A DNA stretch of 64,000 nt from Thiohalocapsa sp963698775 (GTDB taxonomy: Bacteria > Pseudomonadota > Gammaproteobacteria > Chromatiales > Chromatiaceae). This document shows, piece by piece, positions 16,466-24,587 of this stretch. The stretch lies in the NCBI GenBank assembly GCA_963698775.1, contig CAVOSE010000013.1, forward strand, positions 1-64,000. Direction: 5' to 3'. Position 1 is the first letter of the stretch. Each line of letters begins with the position of its first letter. The translations under genes and the position numbers were made by a program. Below the pieces are notes generated by a model. It did no database searches and was not told the origin of the DNA. It saw nothing but the letters and a program-made list of their open reading frames with translations.

Positions 16466-17295
16466 GCGCTTGCCTCTCCGCGTCGTGCACCTCGTCGCCC
16501 CTCGCGCAGCCTCTCGGTCGCGCGAATGATCTTCCGCAGATGCGCCGCTGCCATGTGCGCGTGCTCCGCCGATAGGCTGCATGGCTCCTGCTTGATGAAC
16601 GAAGGCAGCGCCTTCGGTTCCAGCACCCACACTCCCGCCACCCGCTTGCACGCGCGCTCGACGAACCAGCCGGGGAAGACCACCACCGGTTGCACCCGGT
16701 AGTCCCGGCCTGTGCTCTCCTTCAACGTGCGCGACAGCCAAGCCGCTTGCGCCTTCGCCTGCCCAATGGGGTCGCGATCCATGCGGCGCCCGTTCACCAA
16801 CAGCGCCGGGCCGTCACAGGTCACCGTGCCGCGCTTCTTCGCCGGCAAGCTGAGGGTCTTGGTCTCCACCGTGTAGACCCCGCGCTCGCCGATGACGACA
16901 TGATCGACGTTGAACCCATCGCCGATCAGGTCGTGCAGCACGTGATAGCCGTCGGGCCGCATGTCTTCGAGGAACTGCCCGACAACGCGCTCCCCGTCGC
17001 GGCCAAGCTTCAGCGCCTCTCGCTTGCCGAAAGAGCGGATGAGGCGCAACGCCGACACCAACACAGCAAGAACGGCCACGACTGTGTAGAACATCGGGTT
17101 GTAGGGCGCCTCCCTGTACCAGCGCCACCACTCCAAGCCCGCGAGCAGGCCGAACAGACAGATCGGCAGCAGCAGCCATATGAACATTCGGTCATAGAGC
17201 AAGTCCTCCAGTTGCTCCGAAAGCGACTGCCCCGGCTCCCGTAACGCCTTCCCCTTGATCGGGGATCGGGTGCGCTGGTCCTTCCGGAACATCAT
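16462..17295 (-). CDS. NERD-domain membrane protein module, fused in frame to the type IIG tail
   Basis: From a Met at 17295 (MMFRKDQRTRS) the frame encodes 277 residues. These are a basic head, two membrane segments (MFIWLLLPICLFGLLAGL and FYTVVAVLAVLVSALRLI), and then a nuclease-related NERD domain (LGRDGERVVGQFLEDM, GFNVDHVVIGERGVYTVETK, the PD-(D/E)XK-like core). NERD proteins are thought to act on nucleic acid. The frame is continuous with the type IIG C-terminus upstream (WRTAPPRMPGS). It is therefore either a true fusion or a separate gene whose neighbour has lost its stop. No clear ribosome site precedes the Met codons. It is followed with ATGA overlap by the EVE gene. Confidence 0.7.
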   Translation of the reverse strand: MMFRKDQRTRSPIKGKALREPGQSLSEQLEDLLYDRMFIWLLLPICLFGLLAGLEWWRWYREAPYNPMFYTVVAVLAVLVSALRLIRSFGKREALKLGRDGERVVGQFLEDMRPDGYHVLHDLIGDGFNVDHVVIGERGVYTVETKTLSLPAKKRGTVTCDGPALLVNGRRMDRDPIGQAKAQAAWLSRTLKESTGRDYRVQPVVVFPGWFVERACKRVAGVWVLEPKALPSFIKQEPCSLSAEHAHMAAAHLRKIIRATERLREGRRGARRGEASA

Positions 17296-20200
17296 GCCCC
17301 GGTGCCTGAGCCGCTGCGTCCGGTTTGCCGCCGGTGCGGAACCCGGCATCCGCGGCGGCGCCGTCCGCCACAGCAGTTCGATGTCGTCATCGGATAGCCC
17401 GTAAGCCTGGTTCACCAGCTCGGCGATGCGCTGCTCCAGGGCGCGCAGCTGAGCCGCCTTGGCACGTTCAGGCTCCGCGTACTGCTTGTGCATCTGCGTT
17501 AGCTCGGCCAGGTCCTTGGGGCTCAGGCGCGGTGAACCCTTGGGCCGTCGCTTCCGCACCTCGGCCGCAAAGTCGTCGCCGCTGAGATCCTGGTACTCGG
17601 CGAGGCGCTGCCCCGGCTTCTCGACACCGAACTCGACGCGCAGCCAGTCCAGTAGCTCGCGGGACGCGGTTTGCGTGGCGCTGGTTAGCTTCAGGGCTTC
17701 GGCGGTGTGCTGCTCGATCTCGGTGCGCAGCGCCGGGGTGGGCTCGGCGATGGGCAGACCCTCCATCCTGAAGCCGGCCGGGTTCAGGGCCTCGTCCTTC
17801 ATGTGCGGTAGGTAGCGCCAGTTGTGCCACCAGAGCAGCGGGGAGTTCAGTACGGCGAGCAGGTAATGGTCTGAGCTTGGGATGAAGAACGTCTTGTCAT
17901 TTCCGAACAGCCCGGTCTGATCCAATGCGTACTGTGGATGGAATTGGATCACTTGGTAGATGATCTTCGGTTTTCGGAATTTCTCCCAGTAGTCGACGCT
18001 ATCCTGGATTTCATACCAAGCGTACTTGCCCGGCTTACGCCCGGGCCAATCGCCGTGGGTCGCCTTGCTCCAATCGCGCGGCTTCGGCTCCAAGCGCTCG
18101 CGAAACCGCTCCAGATGGCGTAGCACAGACGGATACGCATCGATGTCGATCCCGCGCCGCGCAAAGATCATCCACAGCCCCTGCCACTCCGGCGCCCAGC
18201 GCTTGATGTCCTGCCCGCGCAGGTAGGGCTTGATGATGTCGGAACAGCCGGGGTCGTCGCGAATCAGCGCAGTCCGGGTGTCATCGTCGATCAGGAACGC
18301 CTCGTTGAATCCGGTCTTGATGCCGCGATAGGGCTTTACACCCAAGAACTTCGCCAACGGCGTCCCACGCTCGCGGATGCGCTGCATCAGCACGTCCACC
18401 TCGGGCGGCTCCAGGCTCCAGGGCTCGGCGCCGTAGCGACTCCAGGGCACCGGGTAGGCGTGCTCATGGACGTAGTTGTCGAGCGATAGCTCGGCGGATC
18501 GGTCCCGCGGCACGGGGCAGACGCTCACGGCGGGCGGCTCAGGGTCCGGTGCTGAATCTGCGGAGTCATCCGCCTCGGCCGGCCGTTGGCGGGCGACGAT
18601 GATGCAAGGGCGGGTTGCCGATGACGACATCGAAGCCGCCGCGCTCGAAGACGGTGGGGAAGGCCGTGCGCCAGTCGAACGCGCGGGTGTCGTCTGGCAG
18701 TGCGGCGAATGCCTCTCGCTGGGCCGCGGTCGCCTTGGGACCGGGCGGCTCCACCAGCGAGTTGCCGCAGCGGATGTTGCCGTCGAGGTTGTTGAGCGGC
18801 TTGTCCCGACGCGCGGTCTTGAGCCAGAGCGAGAGCTTGCTGATCTCCACCGATTCCCGGTTCAGGTCCACGCCGAACAGGTTGGCTTGCAGGATTTGCC
18901 GGTCCAGGCCGAACAGGCCCATCTGTTGCGGCGAGCCGGTCAGCTCCGCGATAGCGCCATTGACGCGCTCGTACTCGGTGATCAGGAAGTCGAAGGCGGC
19001 CACCAGAAAGGCGCCGGAACCGCAGGCCGGGTCCAGCACCTTGATGTGTTTCAGCACCTCCAGGTAGTCCACCAGCACCTTGAGCCGGGTCGCGTTGGAC
19101 ATCGGTCCTGGCTTGCCGGTCCGGTGGTGGACCTCGATCTCCGCCTCGCGCTCGGACAGCCAGCCGCCGATGGTGCGCGCAACCATGAAGGCCGTGATCA
19201 GCTCCGGTGTGTAGAAGATGCCGTCGCGCTTGCGCCGGGAGCGCTGCGCGTCGGCCGCCTCCCCGCGGATCTCCGCGCGCAGGGCCTCCAGGTCGGAGAT
19301 GGACTGCTCGAAGATGTGCCCGAGGATGTTGACGTTGAGGTCGGTCTCGAAGTCGTAGCGGGCCAGTGCCGCGATGCCGTCGAGACTGCCGTCCGACAGG
19401 CTCAGGCCGTCCAGGTCCGGGTCGTGCGCGAACAGGCCGCCGTTGTAGGCGTTGATCTGCATCGGCGGATGGCCCTTGTCCACGGCCGCGAACAGACCGC
19501 GGAGCTGCTGCCAGCGCGAGACTTGGACGAAGCCCTCCGACTTGGCGCTGAGGGCTTGGGTCAGCACTTCGGCGGGGAGCAGCCGCGTGTCCTCGCAAAA
19601 GCAGATGAACAGGCACCGGTCCAGGATCTTTTGCGCCAGCTCCAGCAGGCGGTCTAGGTGTGCATCCTTGGGTGTGCCGTCGGGCGCCGGGTTGTCGGCC
19701 CGTAGCTGGTCGAATAGGTCGATGCGCAGGTCACGGTAGAAGACGTAGAACGCCTTGGTGATGCGCTCTTCTTCTTTGTGCGTGTGGGTCGCCAGACGCT
19801 CCACGGCGCTTTCGACGCCCGGCTCCAGCCCGAGCAGGGTTTTGCGTCCCAGCAGGAAGCAGAAGGCCCGCAACCGCTCGGGGTCCGCCAGGTCCGCGAT
19901 CTCGAACCGCTGGTAGTAGCCCTGTCCGCGGTCGGTGCGATACAGCCGCAGTTCCATGTAGTTGCTGACGATGACCCAGCGGCAACCGTCCACCTTGGCG
20001 GAGTAACCGAAGGCCTGCTCCACGGGAGTCAATCGGCCGTAGGTCGCGCCCTGCTTGGCGTCTAAGTCTGCGCCGGGAGACTTCAGCTCTACGACACCGC
20101 GGGTGCGGTCGATGTCTGGCCCGTACCAACCGAGCCGCGCATCCGGTGGCCGGTAGCCCTTCACGGTCTTGGAACTGGTCTCGGGCTCAAGATGGTGCAC

Positions 20201-20404
20201 CTCGCCGGTACCGACGATCTGTGCATAGCCAAGCAGGGTGCTGAATACCTCGGTTAGGAACTGCCCTTGTAGCTGCTTCTCCTTACTCGCGAGCAGAGCG
20301 CCGCTGCGGGCGCTTTCCGCCCAGCGTTCGGCGATCGAGCGTTGTGCTTCGCTAAGCACGACATCAGCAGCTTTCGAGCGCTTCCCCAAGCAGGCGGGCG
20401 TTAA
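17296..20404 (-). pseudogene. Type IIG (Eco57I-like) restriction-modification gene, broken
   Basis: The single-chain restriction and methylation enzyme is visible in pieces. Near 20404 a frame reads VFNARLLGEALES. About 12 codons on, the coding frame shifts to LSEAQRSIAERWAESARSG, which suggests one extra base near 20367. A nuclease core follows (GPDIDRTRGVVELKSPGADLD), then the N6-adenine methylase motif I (DPACGSGAFLV) and motif IV start (VVIGNPP) at about 18608. There the frame shifts again and jumps to CIIVARQRP, so the roughly 90-100 residues that follow NPPY in relatives are lost. The TaqI-like recognition domain continues (LEPPEVDVLM, GVKPYRGIKTGFNEAFLID, IIKPYLRGQDIKRW). The enzyme cannot be active as read. 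Confidence 0.82.
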
Positions 20405-20629
20405 ACACGGGCTTGAAGTGCTGCCTCGCCGCTTTGCTTGAAGTGGCGCCGGGATGCGCTGTCGCGGGTGTCGGTTTAGCGGGGAAATCCATTGGTGCCA
20501 TCGAGATTCTCGGCGCAGTCCAGCTTGTACGGGAGAGGGTTGCCGGTATGGAGTGGTATCCCTTTTTCCCACAAAGTGTATCCGAACCGGCATTCCAGCG
20601 TCATTTCGGCCTCGCGCGCGCGAAGGGCC

Positions 20630-20855
20630 GTCGCCGGCGTCGATGGCGGCGGCGAGCTGCATGTCGCCCTCGCCGGTGGGCGCAAGACCATTGGCTACTA
20701 AGCCGGCTACGCGCTCTCGCTCTACAGCCGCGCCCAGGACCGCCTCAGCCATGTGCTGGTCACCGAGCCCTTCAAGCAGAGCTGGAAGTTCTTCTATCCA
20801 ACCCCGTATCCACGGGTCATCGAGATCAAGGACAACAAGCTCGCCGATACCCCAA
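20630..20855 (+). pseudogene. CRISPR-associated CARF ring-nuclease-like (NE0113 family) fragment
   Basis: The frame reads GELHVALAGGRKTIGY, then TAA (20699-20701), then AGYALSLYSRAQDRLSHVLV and FKQSWKFFYPTPYPRVIEI. This matches, from memory, the conserved HVSIAGGRKTMGFYxGYALSLF…QDRLSHVLV…FFYPTP block of NE0113-type proteins, which bind or cleave cyclic oligoadenylates made by type III CRISPR systems. The N-terminal CARF half is absent and the in-frame stop replaces a conserved position. It directly precedes csm4 and csm5 fragments. Confidence 0.7.
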
Positions 20856-21182
20856 ACGCTCACCACCTTGCAACCACAGCCACACAACAACATCAACCGC
20901 CTGACCGGCACCACCGGACGCGGCGACTTCGTGCCGTATAGCCTGATGCAGCGCTGGTCTGCCGCGGGCGTCGCGCTTTGCATCCGCATGGTCTATGACG
21001 CCGGGCGCATCAGCGGCGAGGAACTGGCCGAGCTGTTCGACGCCATCGGCAATGTCGGTTTTGGGCGCGATGCAAGCATCGGGCTTGGTAAGTTCACACT
21101 GCATTCACTCGCGGAGCCCTGGCCTGCACCATCCTCCGCACAGGCCGCCGCCAACGCCTGCCTGACCCTGGCACCCTGCGCA
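20856..21182 (+). pseudogene. csm4: Type III-A CRISPR protein Csm4, fragment
   Basis: The frame contains PHNNINRLTGTTGRGDFVPY, then a helix ending IGNVGFGRDASIGLGKFTL and LTLAPCA. The HNxINRLTGTTG and GFGRDASIGLGKF blocks are signature elements of Csm4, the RAMP subunit that holds the crRNA 5' end. The N-terminal ferredoxin-like half and the true C-terminus are missing. The frame runs without a stop into Csm5 sequence at about 21182. Nothing here could assemble a Csm complex, because no cas10, csm2 or csm3 is present. Confidence 0.72.
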
Positions 21183-21743
21183 ACGCCCGTCTGGCTCGCG
21201 GCCAGCGACATCCAGCAGCGCACAGAGATGCTGCCCTTTGACTGGGTACTGGTCGCGGCCGTCCCGGTGGGCAAGACCCTGCCAGGTTGGCCGTCGTCGC
21301 TGCGAGACACTCTGACCGCGCAAACGGGGGCGGAGAGCGATGCCTTGGACCGGCGCATCACCGAGCGCCAAGCCCCATTGCGTGCGGCCGCCGAGGAACA
21401 ACGGGCACGCGAGCAGCAGCGTGCGCAAGAAGCGGCCCAAGCGCAAGAGGAGAAGCAAGCCAAAGCCGCCCGCCTGGCCAACCTGAGCCCAGAACAGCAC
21501 ACGATCAAGGAGCTCCGCCAGCGTCTAGCTGAAGATCGTGCCGCTGGCCGCAAAGCGAAAGGCGGGGAACTGGACAATCAGTTGGCCACGGTCCTCAAAC
21601 AGGCCGAGCAAGCCTGGTCGGGCCCAGACTGCGCGGAACAGGTCGACCTTGCCGAGGAGATCCATGGTTTCATCGGCTGGCCGGCCTCGAAGAAGAAACA
21701 GGCGCGTAAAGATCAGATCGCCGCCAACCGCGCCAAAGCCTGA
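21183..21743 (+). pseudogene. csm5: Type III-A CRISPR protein Csm5, C-terminal fragment
   Basis: The reading starts TPVWLAASDIQQRTEMLPFD and WVLV, which corresponds to the C-terminal block WLAxxDxxxxTGLLPFGWVLVE of many Csm5 proteins. It then continues with a long Ala/Glu/Gln-rich helix (about residues 60-110) and the typical end, IKELRQRLAEDRAAG … EIHGFIGW, closing at TGA 21741-21743. The N-terminal RAMP body is gone. It is joined in frame to the Csm4 scrap, so a deletion spans the 3' end of csm4 and most of csm5. Confidence 0.68.
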
Positions 21744-21820
21744 CCGACTAAACTAGAGCAACGACGGGCAGAGGGCTATAACCTCGCCTGGCTCGAGGCT
21801 TAGACTTGATGAGGCCACAC

Positions 21821-22063
21821 ATGATGCAAGCTGTTCGTTTAAATGCGGTTCTGGATGATGATCGTCGCCTCCAACTCGCGGTGCCCGAGGAGATTCCCGT
21901 GGGTCCCGTAGAGGTCATTGTGCTCTCGAATCAGGGCGCAAGAGACCGTGCTGCGGAAAATCTCGGCGCACTCTTCGACGAGATCGATCAGATGCCCGCC
22001 AGACCACGAACGAGGGAAGATGTGGACCGCGCGATCGCCGAGGAGCGAGCGAGCTGGGATTGA
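21821..22063 (+). CDS. Orphan antitoxin-like protein
   Basis: This 80-residue protein has a short beta-rich head (MQAVRLNAVLDDDRRLQLAV, PEEIPVGPVEVIVL) and an acidic helical tail ending EDVDRAIAEERASWD. That tail is typical of antitoxins found before VapC-like PIN toxins (…EEIDRxLxEERASWD). The reading frame that should follow with the toxin is only 16 codons long, so the partner appears lost. GAGG lies 6 nt before the chosen ATG; another ATG is one codon later. Confidence 0.6.
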   Translation: MMQAVRLNAVLDDDRRLQLAVPEEIPVGPVEVIVLSNQGARDRAAENLGALFDEIDQMPARPRTREDVDRAIAEERASWD

Positions 22064-22150
22064 TGCTTCGGCTCGCCTTGATGCGTGTCGCAAAGCAGAG
22101 TAGCGGCGCTTGAGCCGAAATCGAACCGACAACGCACACGAGGTCTGACA

Positions 22151-22387
22151 GTGCCAGAGTATCAACGCGTCATCGGACAACGACGCCAGCGAGCGGTCGG
22201 CGAGCTTCGCCCTCCGACACCGGAGGAGCGCGCCTGGGTGCGCGCCATGGCATCGCGCCGCTCAAGGGTGCCGAAAGGGGTATTCCGCTATCGGACAATG
22301 GACGAGGCAAACGCCGATTGGGAGCGCTGGCATGTGGAACTGGTTGTTGAAACTGCTGCAACATCCGGCATCAAAGCCCAACGCTGA
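22151..22387 (+). CDS. Small protein upstream of nucleotidyltransferase (antitoxin candidate)
   Basis: This 78-residue protein starts at GTG (PEYQRVIGQRRQRAVGELRP) with AGG 7 nt upstream. It is basic at the front and ends FRYRTMDEANADWERWHVEL. The EAN(A/R)DWERW motif is recalled in small proteins paired with AbiEii/MNT-type nucleotidyltransferases. It overlaps the next gene by 56 nt, which suggests coupled expression. Confidence 0.6.
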   Translation: MPEYQRVIGQRRQRAVGELRPPTPEERAWVRAMASRRSRVPKGVFRYRTMDEANADWERWHVELVVETAATSGIKAQR

Positions 22388-22910
22388 ACCTGTGCCGGAA
22401 GCGCCGGATGTGCTGTTCTCACGGCCCGCAACCTGGGAGGACGTCATCGCCACCGCTCGGTTGTTGAATCAGTATCAGGCGCGTTACCTGCTGGTTGGTG
22501 GCTATGCCCTTGCCGCGCATGGCTATGTTCGGATGACCGAGGATATCGATATCGCCGTGGCGCCGGAGCCCGAGAACAGCCGGCGTTGGGTGTTGGCACT
22601 GTCCGAGCTGCCCGATGGGGCCGCGCGTGACCTGCTCCAAGAAGTCGACCCCTTTGATGGCGATTATCTCCACGCCATCCGAATCAACGATGCCATTACC
22701 GTTGATGTCATGCCCTCGGTTGCGGGGGTTGCCTTCTCGGAGTTAGAGCGGCACGCGGAGACGATGCTCTTGGACGACGTGCCTGTGCCTGTTCTTGGTC
22801 TTGAGGGCCTACTGAAAACGAAGCAAGGTCTACGACCCAAGGATCAGGCCGATGCGGCGGTGCTGCAGCGTGCCATCAACGCGATGATGAAGAATACAAA
22901 CGCAAGGTAG
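22332..22910 (+). CDS. MNT/AbiEii-like nucleotidyltransferase
   Basis: This 192-residue protein has a nucleotidyltransferase motif, YLLVGGYALAAHGYVRMTED followed by IDIAV: hGGxAxxxH plus the DxD pair that binds Mg. After it come an ITVDVMPSV strand carrying a third acidic residue and a C-terminal helix with LLKTKQGLRPKDQADA, typical of the family. Such enzymes act as toxins that modify tRNA or proteins, or as resistance-type transferases. With the overlapping small gene before it, a toxin-antitoxin pair is likely. The frame is intact, unlike most neighbours. Confidence 0.75.
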   Translation: MWNWLLKLLQHPASKPNAEPVPEAPDVLFSRPATWEDVIATARLLNQYQARYLLVGGYALAAHGYVRMTEDIDIAVAPEPENSRRWVLALSELPDGAARDLLQEVDPFDGDYLHAIRINDAITVDVMPSVAGVAFSELERHAETMLLDDVPVPVLGLEGLLKTKQGLRPKDQADAAVLQRAINAMMKNTNAR

Positions 22911-22916
22911 CAAACG

Positions 22917-23250
22917 ATGAGCCCCCCATTCTTCTCTGCACCGTCGGCGGCTCTCATCAGCCAATCCTCACCGCCATTCGCGAGCGCAAGTCCGCGTTCG
23001 TGCAGTTCTCCGCCAGCGGCACGGACGCGACCACCGGGCGGCCGGGCTCGATCACGACCATCACCGGCAAGGGCACGCCGGTGGAGGTGCGCCGTGGTGC
23101 GGAGATCGAGCGCTTGCCCAACATCCCGACCCAGCTCGGACTGACAGTAGACAGCTTTGACGTCGCCGAGATTCCTTCCGACGATCTCGATCAGGCCGTC
23201 ACCAAAATCGCGGACACCATTGCCGGGCGCGCGAGGCTGGTCGGATCGCG
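22917..23250 (+). pseudogene. CARF-domain CRISPR protein (TIGR02710/Csm6-like) 5' fragment with C-tract frameshift
   Basis: An ATG at 22917 is followed by a run of six C. After the run, in the frame shifted by one base, comes ILLCTVGGSHQPILTAIRE, then TGRPGSITTITGKGTPVEVR and LPNIPTQLGL. This is the N-terminal CARF fold of a cyclic-oligoadenylate-activated effector. Seven C would put the ATG in frame (M-S-P-P-I-L-L). The sequence departs from the family after residue about 105 (KIADTIAGRAR), so the rest of the CARF and all of the HEPN nuclease are lost. Confidence 0.72.
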
Positions 23251-23275
23251 GATGCAGCCACGCCCTCATCCGGTA

Positions 23276-23878
23276 CTATCCGTCCGAGGTGGGCGCATCC
23301 GGTAATCCCTTGACGACAGTGGTCCAGTCGATCTCCGCGCCCGGACAAGCCAGACAGCGCGAACGACCCTGCAATTCCTCGACCACCGGCCGGCCGTAAG
23401 CGCCGTGCTCCAGCCGGTAGATGGTCACGACGCGGTCGACGGGATGCACGAGCCAGTATTCCCTTACCCCGTGACGCTCGTAGAGCGCGAGCTTGCGAAC
23501 CTGGTCATGGCCGGCGGTGGCCGGTGACAGCACCTCGATCAGCCAGTCCGGCGCACCGCGGCAGCCCTTGTCGTCGAGCTTAGCAGGATCGCAGACCACG
23601 CTAAGATCGGGCTGCACGACGGTCTCGATGTCGTCGTCGGCTTCGTCCGCCTTCGGGAGACGGACGTCGAAAGGCGCAAGGTTGACCTCGCAAGTGCTGT
23701 CTTCCAGCGTGTCGGAGATGGCGCGAAACAGTTCGCCAACGAGCCTCTGATGTCGCCGGGTCGGTGCGGGGGCCATGGCATAGGCCATGCCCTCGATCAG
23801 CTCGTAGCGCGGCGGCTCGGGCCAGGTGCGGTAATCGCCGTAGGTGTGTCGTTCCGGGTCGCGCAATGGCAAGGACAT
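23276..23878 (-). CDS. Uma2 family endonuclease
   Basis: This 200-residue protein is a PD-(D/E)XK-superfamily protein of the Uma2 (DUF820) family. Motifs are YELIEGMAYAMAPAPTRRHQ at the front, the core QPDLSVVCDP, APDWLIEVLSPAT (the E-V-L catalytic strand) and KLALYERHGVREYWLVHPVD. Length is normal. The ATG MSLPLRD is chosen because the reading before it is low-complexity. It faces the truncated CARF gene, and its stop lies close to where that gene loses similarity. Uma2 proteins are common in cyanobacteria and purple bacteria; their role is unsettled. Confidence 0.85.
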   Translation of the reverse strand: MSLPLRDPERHTYGDYRTWPEPPRYELIEGMAYAMAPAPTRRHQRLVGELFRAISDTLEDSTCEVNLAPFDVRLPKADEADDDIETVVQPDLSVVCDPAKLDDKGCRGAPDWLIEVLSPATAGHDQVRKLALYERHGVREYWLVHPVDRVVTIYRLEHGAYGRPVVEELQGRSRCLACPGAEIDWTTVVKGLPDAPTSDG

Positions 23879-24077
23879 GTCGTCGACGCTCCGCTGCTTT
23901 GGAGCCGCCAGTATCGGAGAGCGTACGGGGCAAGGCAAGCCGACCTGAAACGTCCGGCTTCGCGACCGACACCTCGGCCCATCGCGAAATCCTAACCGGT
24001 TCCCACCCGCAGCAAGACAGACCACGTTTTCCTGCTAGCCTTGCCTCCCGTCGTCGCCTTCCTTAAGTCGCTTCCCG

Positions 24078-24512
24078 ATGCCAAGACGCGCCCGTATCGT
24101 CGCCGCTGGCTATCCGATGCACGTGATCCTGCGTGGGATCGATCGTGCCGCGGTATTCTTGGACGATGAGGAGCGGACGTTCTTCCTGGAGACTCTTGCA
24201 GCAGTGGCGGCTGAGGAGTCAGTCGCCGTGCATGCCTACGTGCTGATGACCAACCATATCCACCTGCTGATGACCGCGGCGCGGGACAACGGCGTGGCGG
24301 CGGTGATGAAGCGCCTCGGACAGCGGTATGTCCAGCACGTTAACCGCACTTACCAACGCACCGGCGGTTTGTTCGAAGGCCGGTTCGTGCTCGGCAGCCC
24401 GAGGTTCGAGCGGCAGGTGGCCGCCATGGTCGGACGACGGACCTGGAAGGGCTCGCCTGGACGACCGCGAAAGGAGACGGATGTCGGAGAACAAGGGACG
24501 CTCGGCTTGTAG
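24078..24512 (+). pseudogene. REP-associated tyrosine transposase (RAYT, Y1_Tnp), internally deleted
   Basis: This 144-residue frame starts like a RAYT: MPRRARIVAAGYPMHVILRG, then the HUH motif TNHIHLLMTA (residues about 56-65) and the helix QRYVQHVNRTYQRTGGLFEG that holds the nucleophilic Tyr. It then jumps to LGSPRFERQVAAMVGRR and PGRPRK, the usual C-terminal basic tail. The roughly 80 residues between (normally starting after EGRF with SSLV…ELNPVRAGMV) are missing without loss of frame. Full-length members are about 220-240 residues. A REP copy follows 18 nt after the stop, in keeping with RAYT-REP partnership. Confidence 0.8.
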
Positions 24513-24530
24513 AAAACGTGGCCTGGTCCC

Positions 24531-24556
24531 GTCGCGATTGCAAATCGCTCCCACAG
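24531..24556. repeat. REP sequence (GCGATTTGCAATCGC type), single copy
   Basis: GTCGCGATTGCAAATCGC followed by TCCCACAG. It is the same repeat as the pair at 31626-31690. The GCGATTtGCAAATCGC core forms a small hairpin. Confidence 0.8.
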
Positions 24557-24587
24557 GTGACCTTCGGGCATCGTTCAAACTTCAAAT

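Noticed and set aside
18476..19657. A 393-codon rightward open frame
   Set aside because: It mirrors the type IIG gene, whose opposite strand carries the methylase and nuclease motifs.
20405..20989. Upstream extension of the type IIG frame to 20989
   Set aside because: The extension has no conserved sequence and runs antisense through the CARF and csm4 pieces; the true start region is near 20404 in another frame.
11368..24077. CRISPR repeat-spacer array
   Set aside because: I looked for evenly spaced repeats near the csm fragments and found none.
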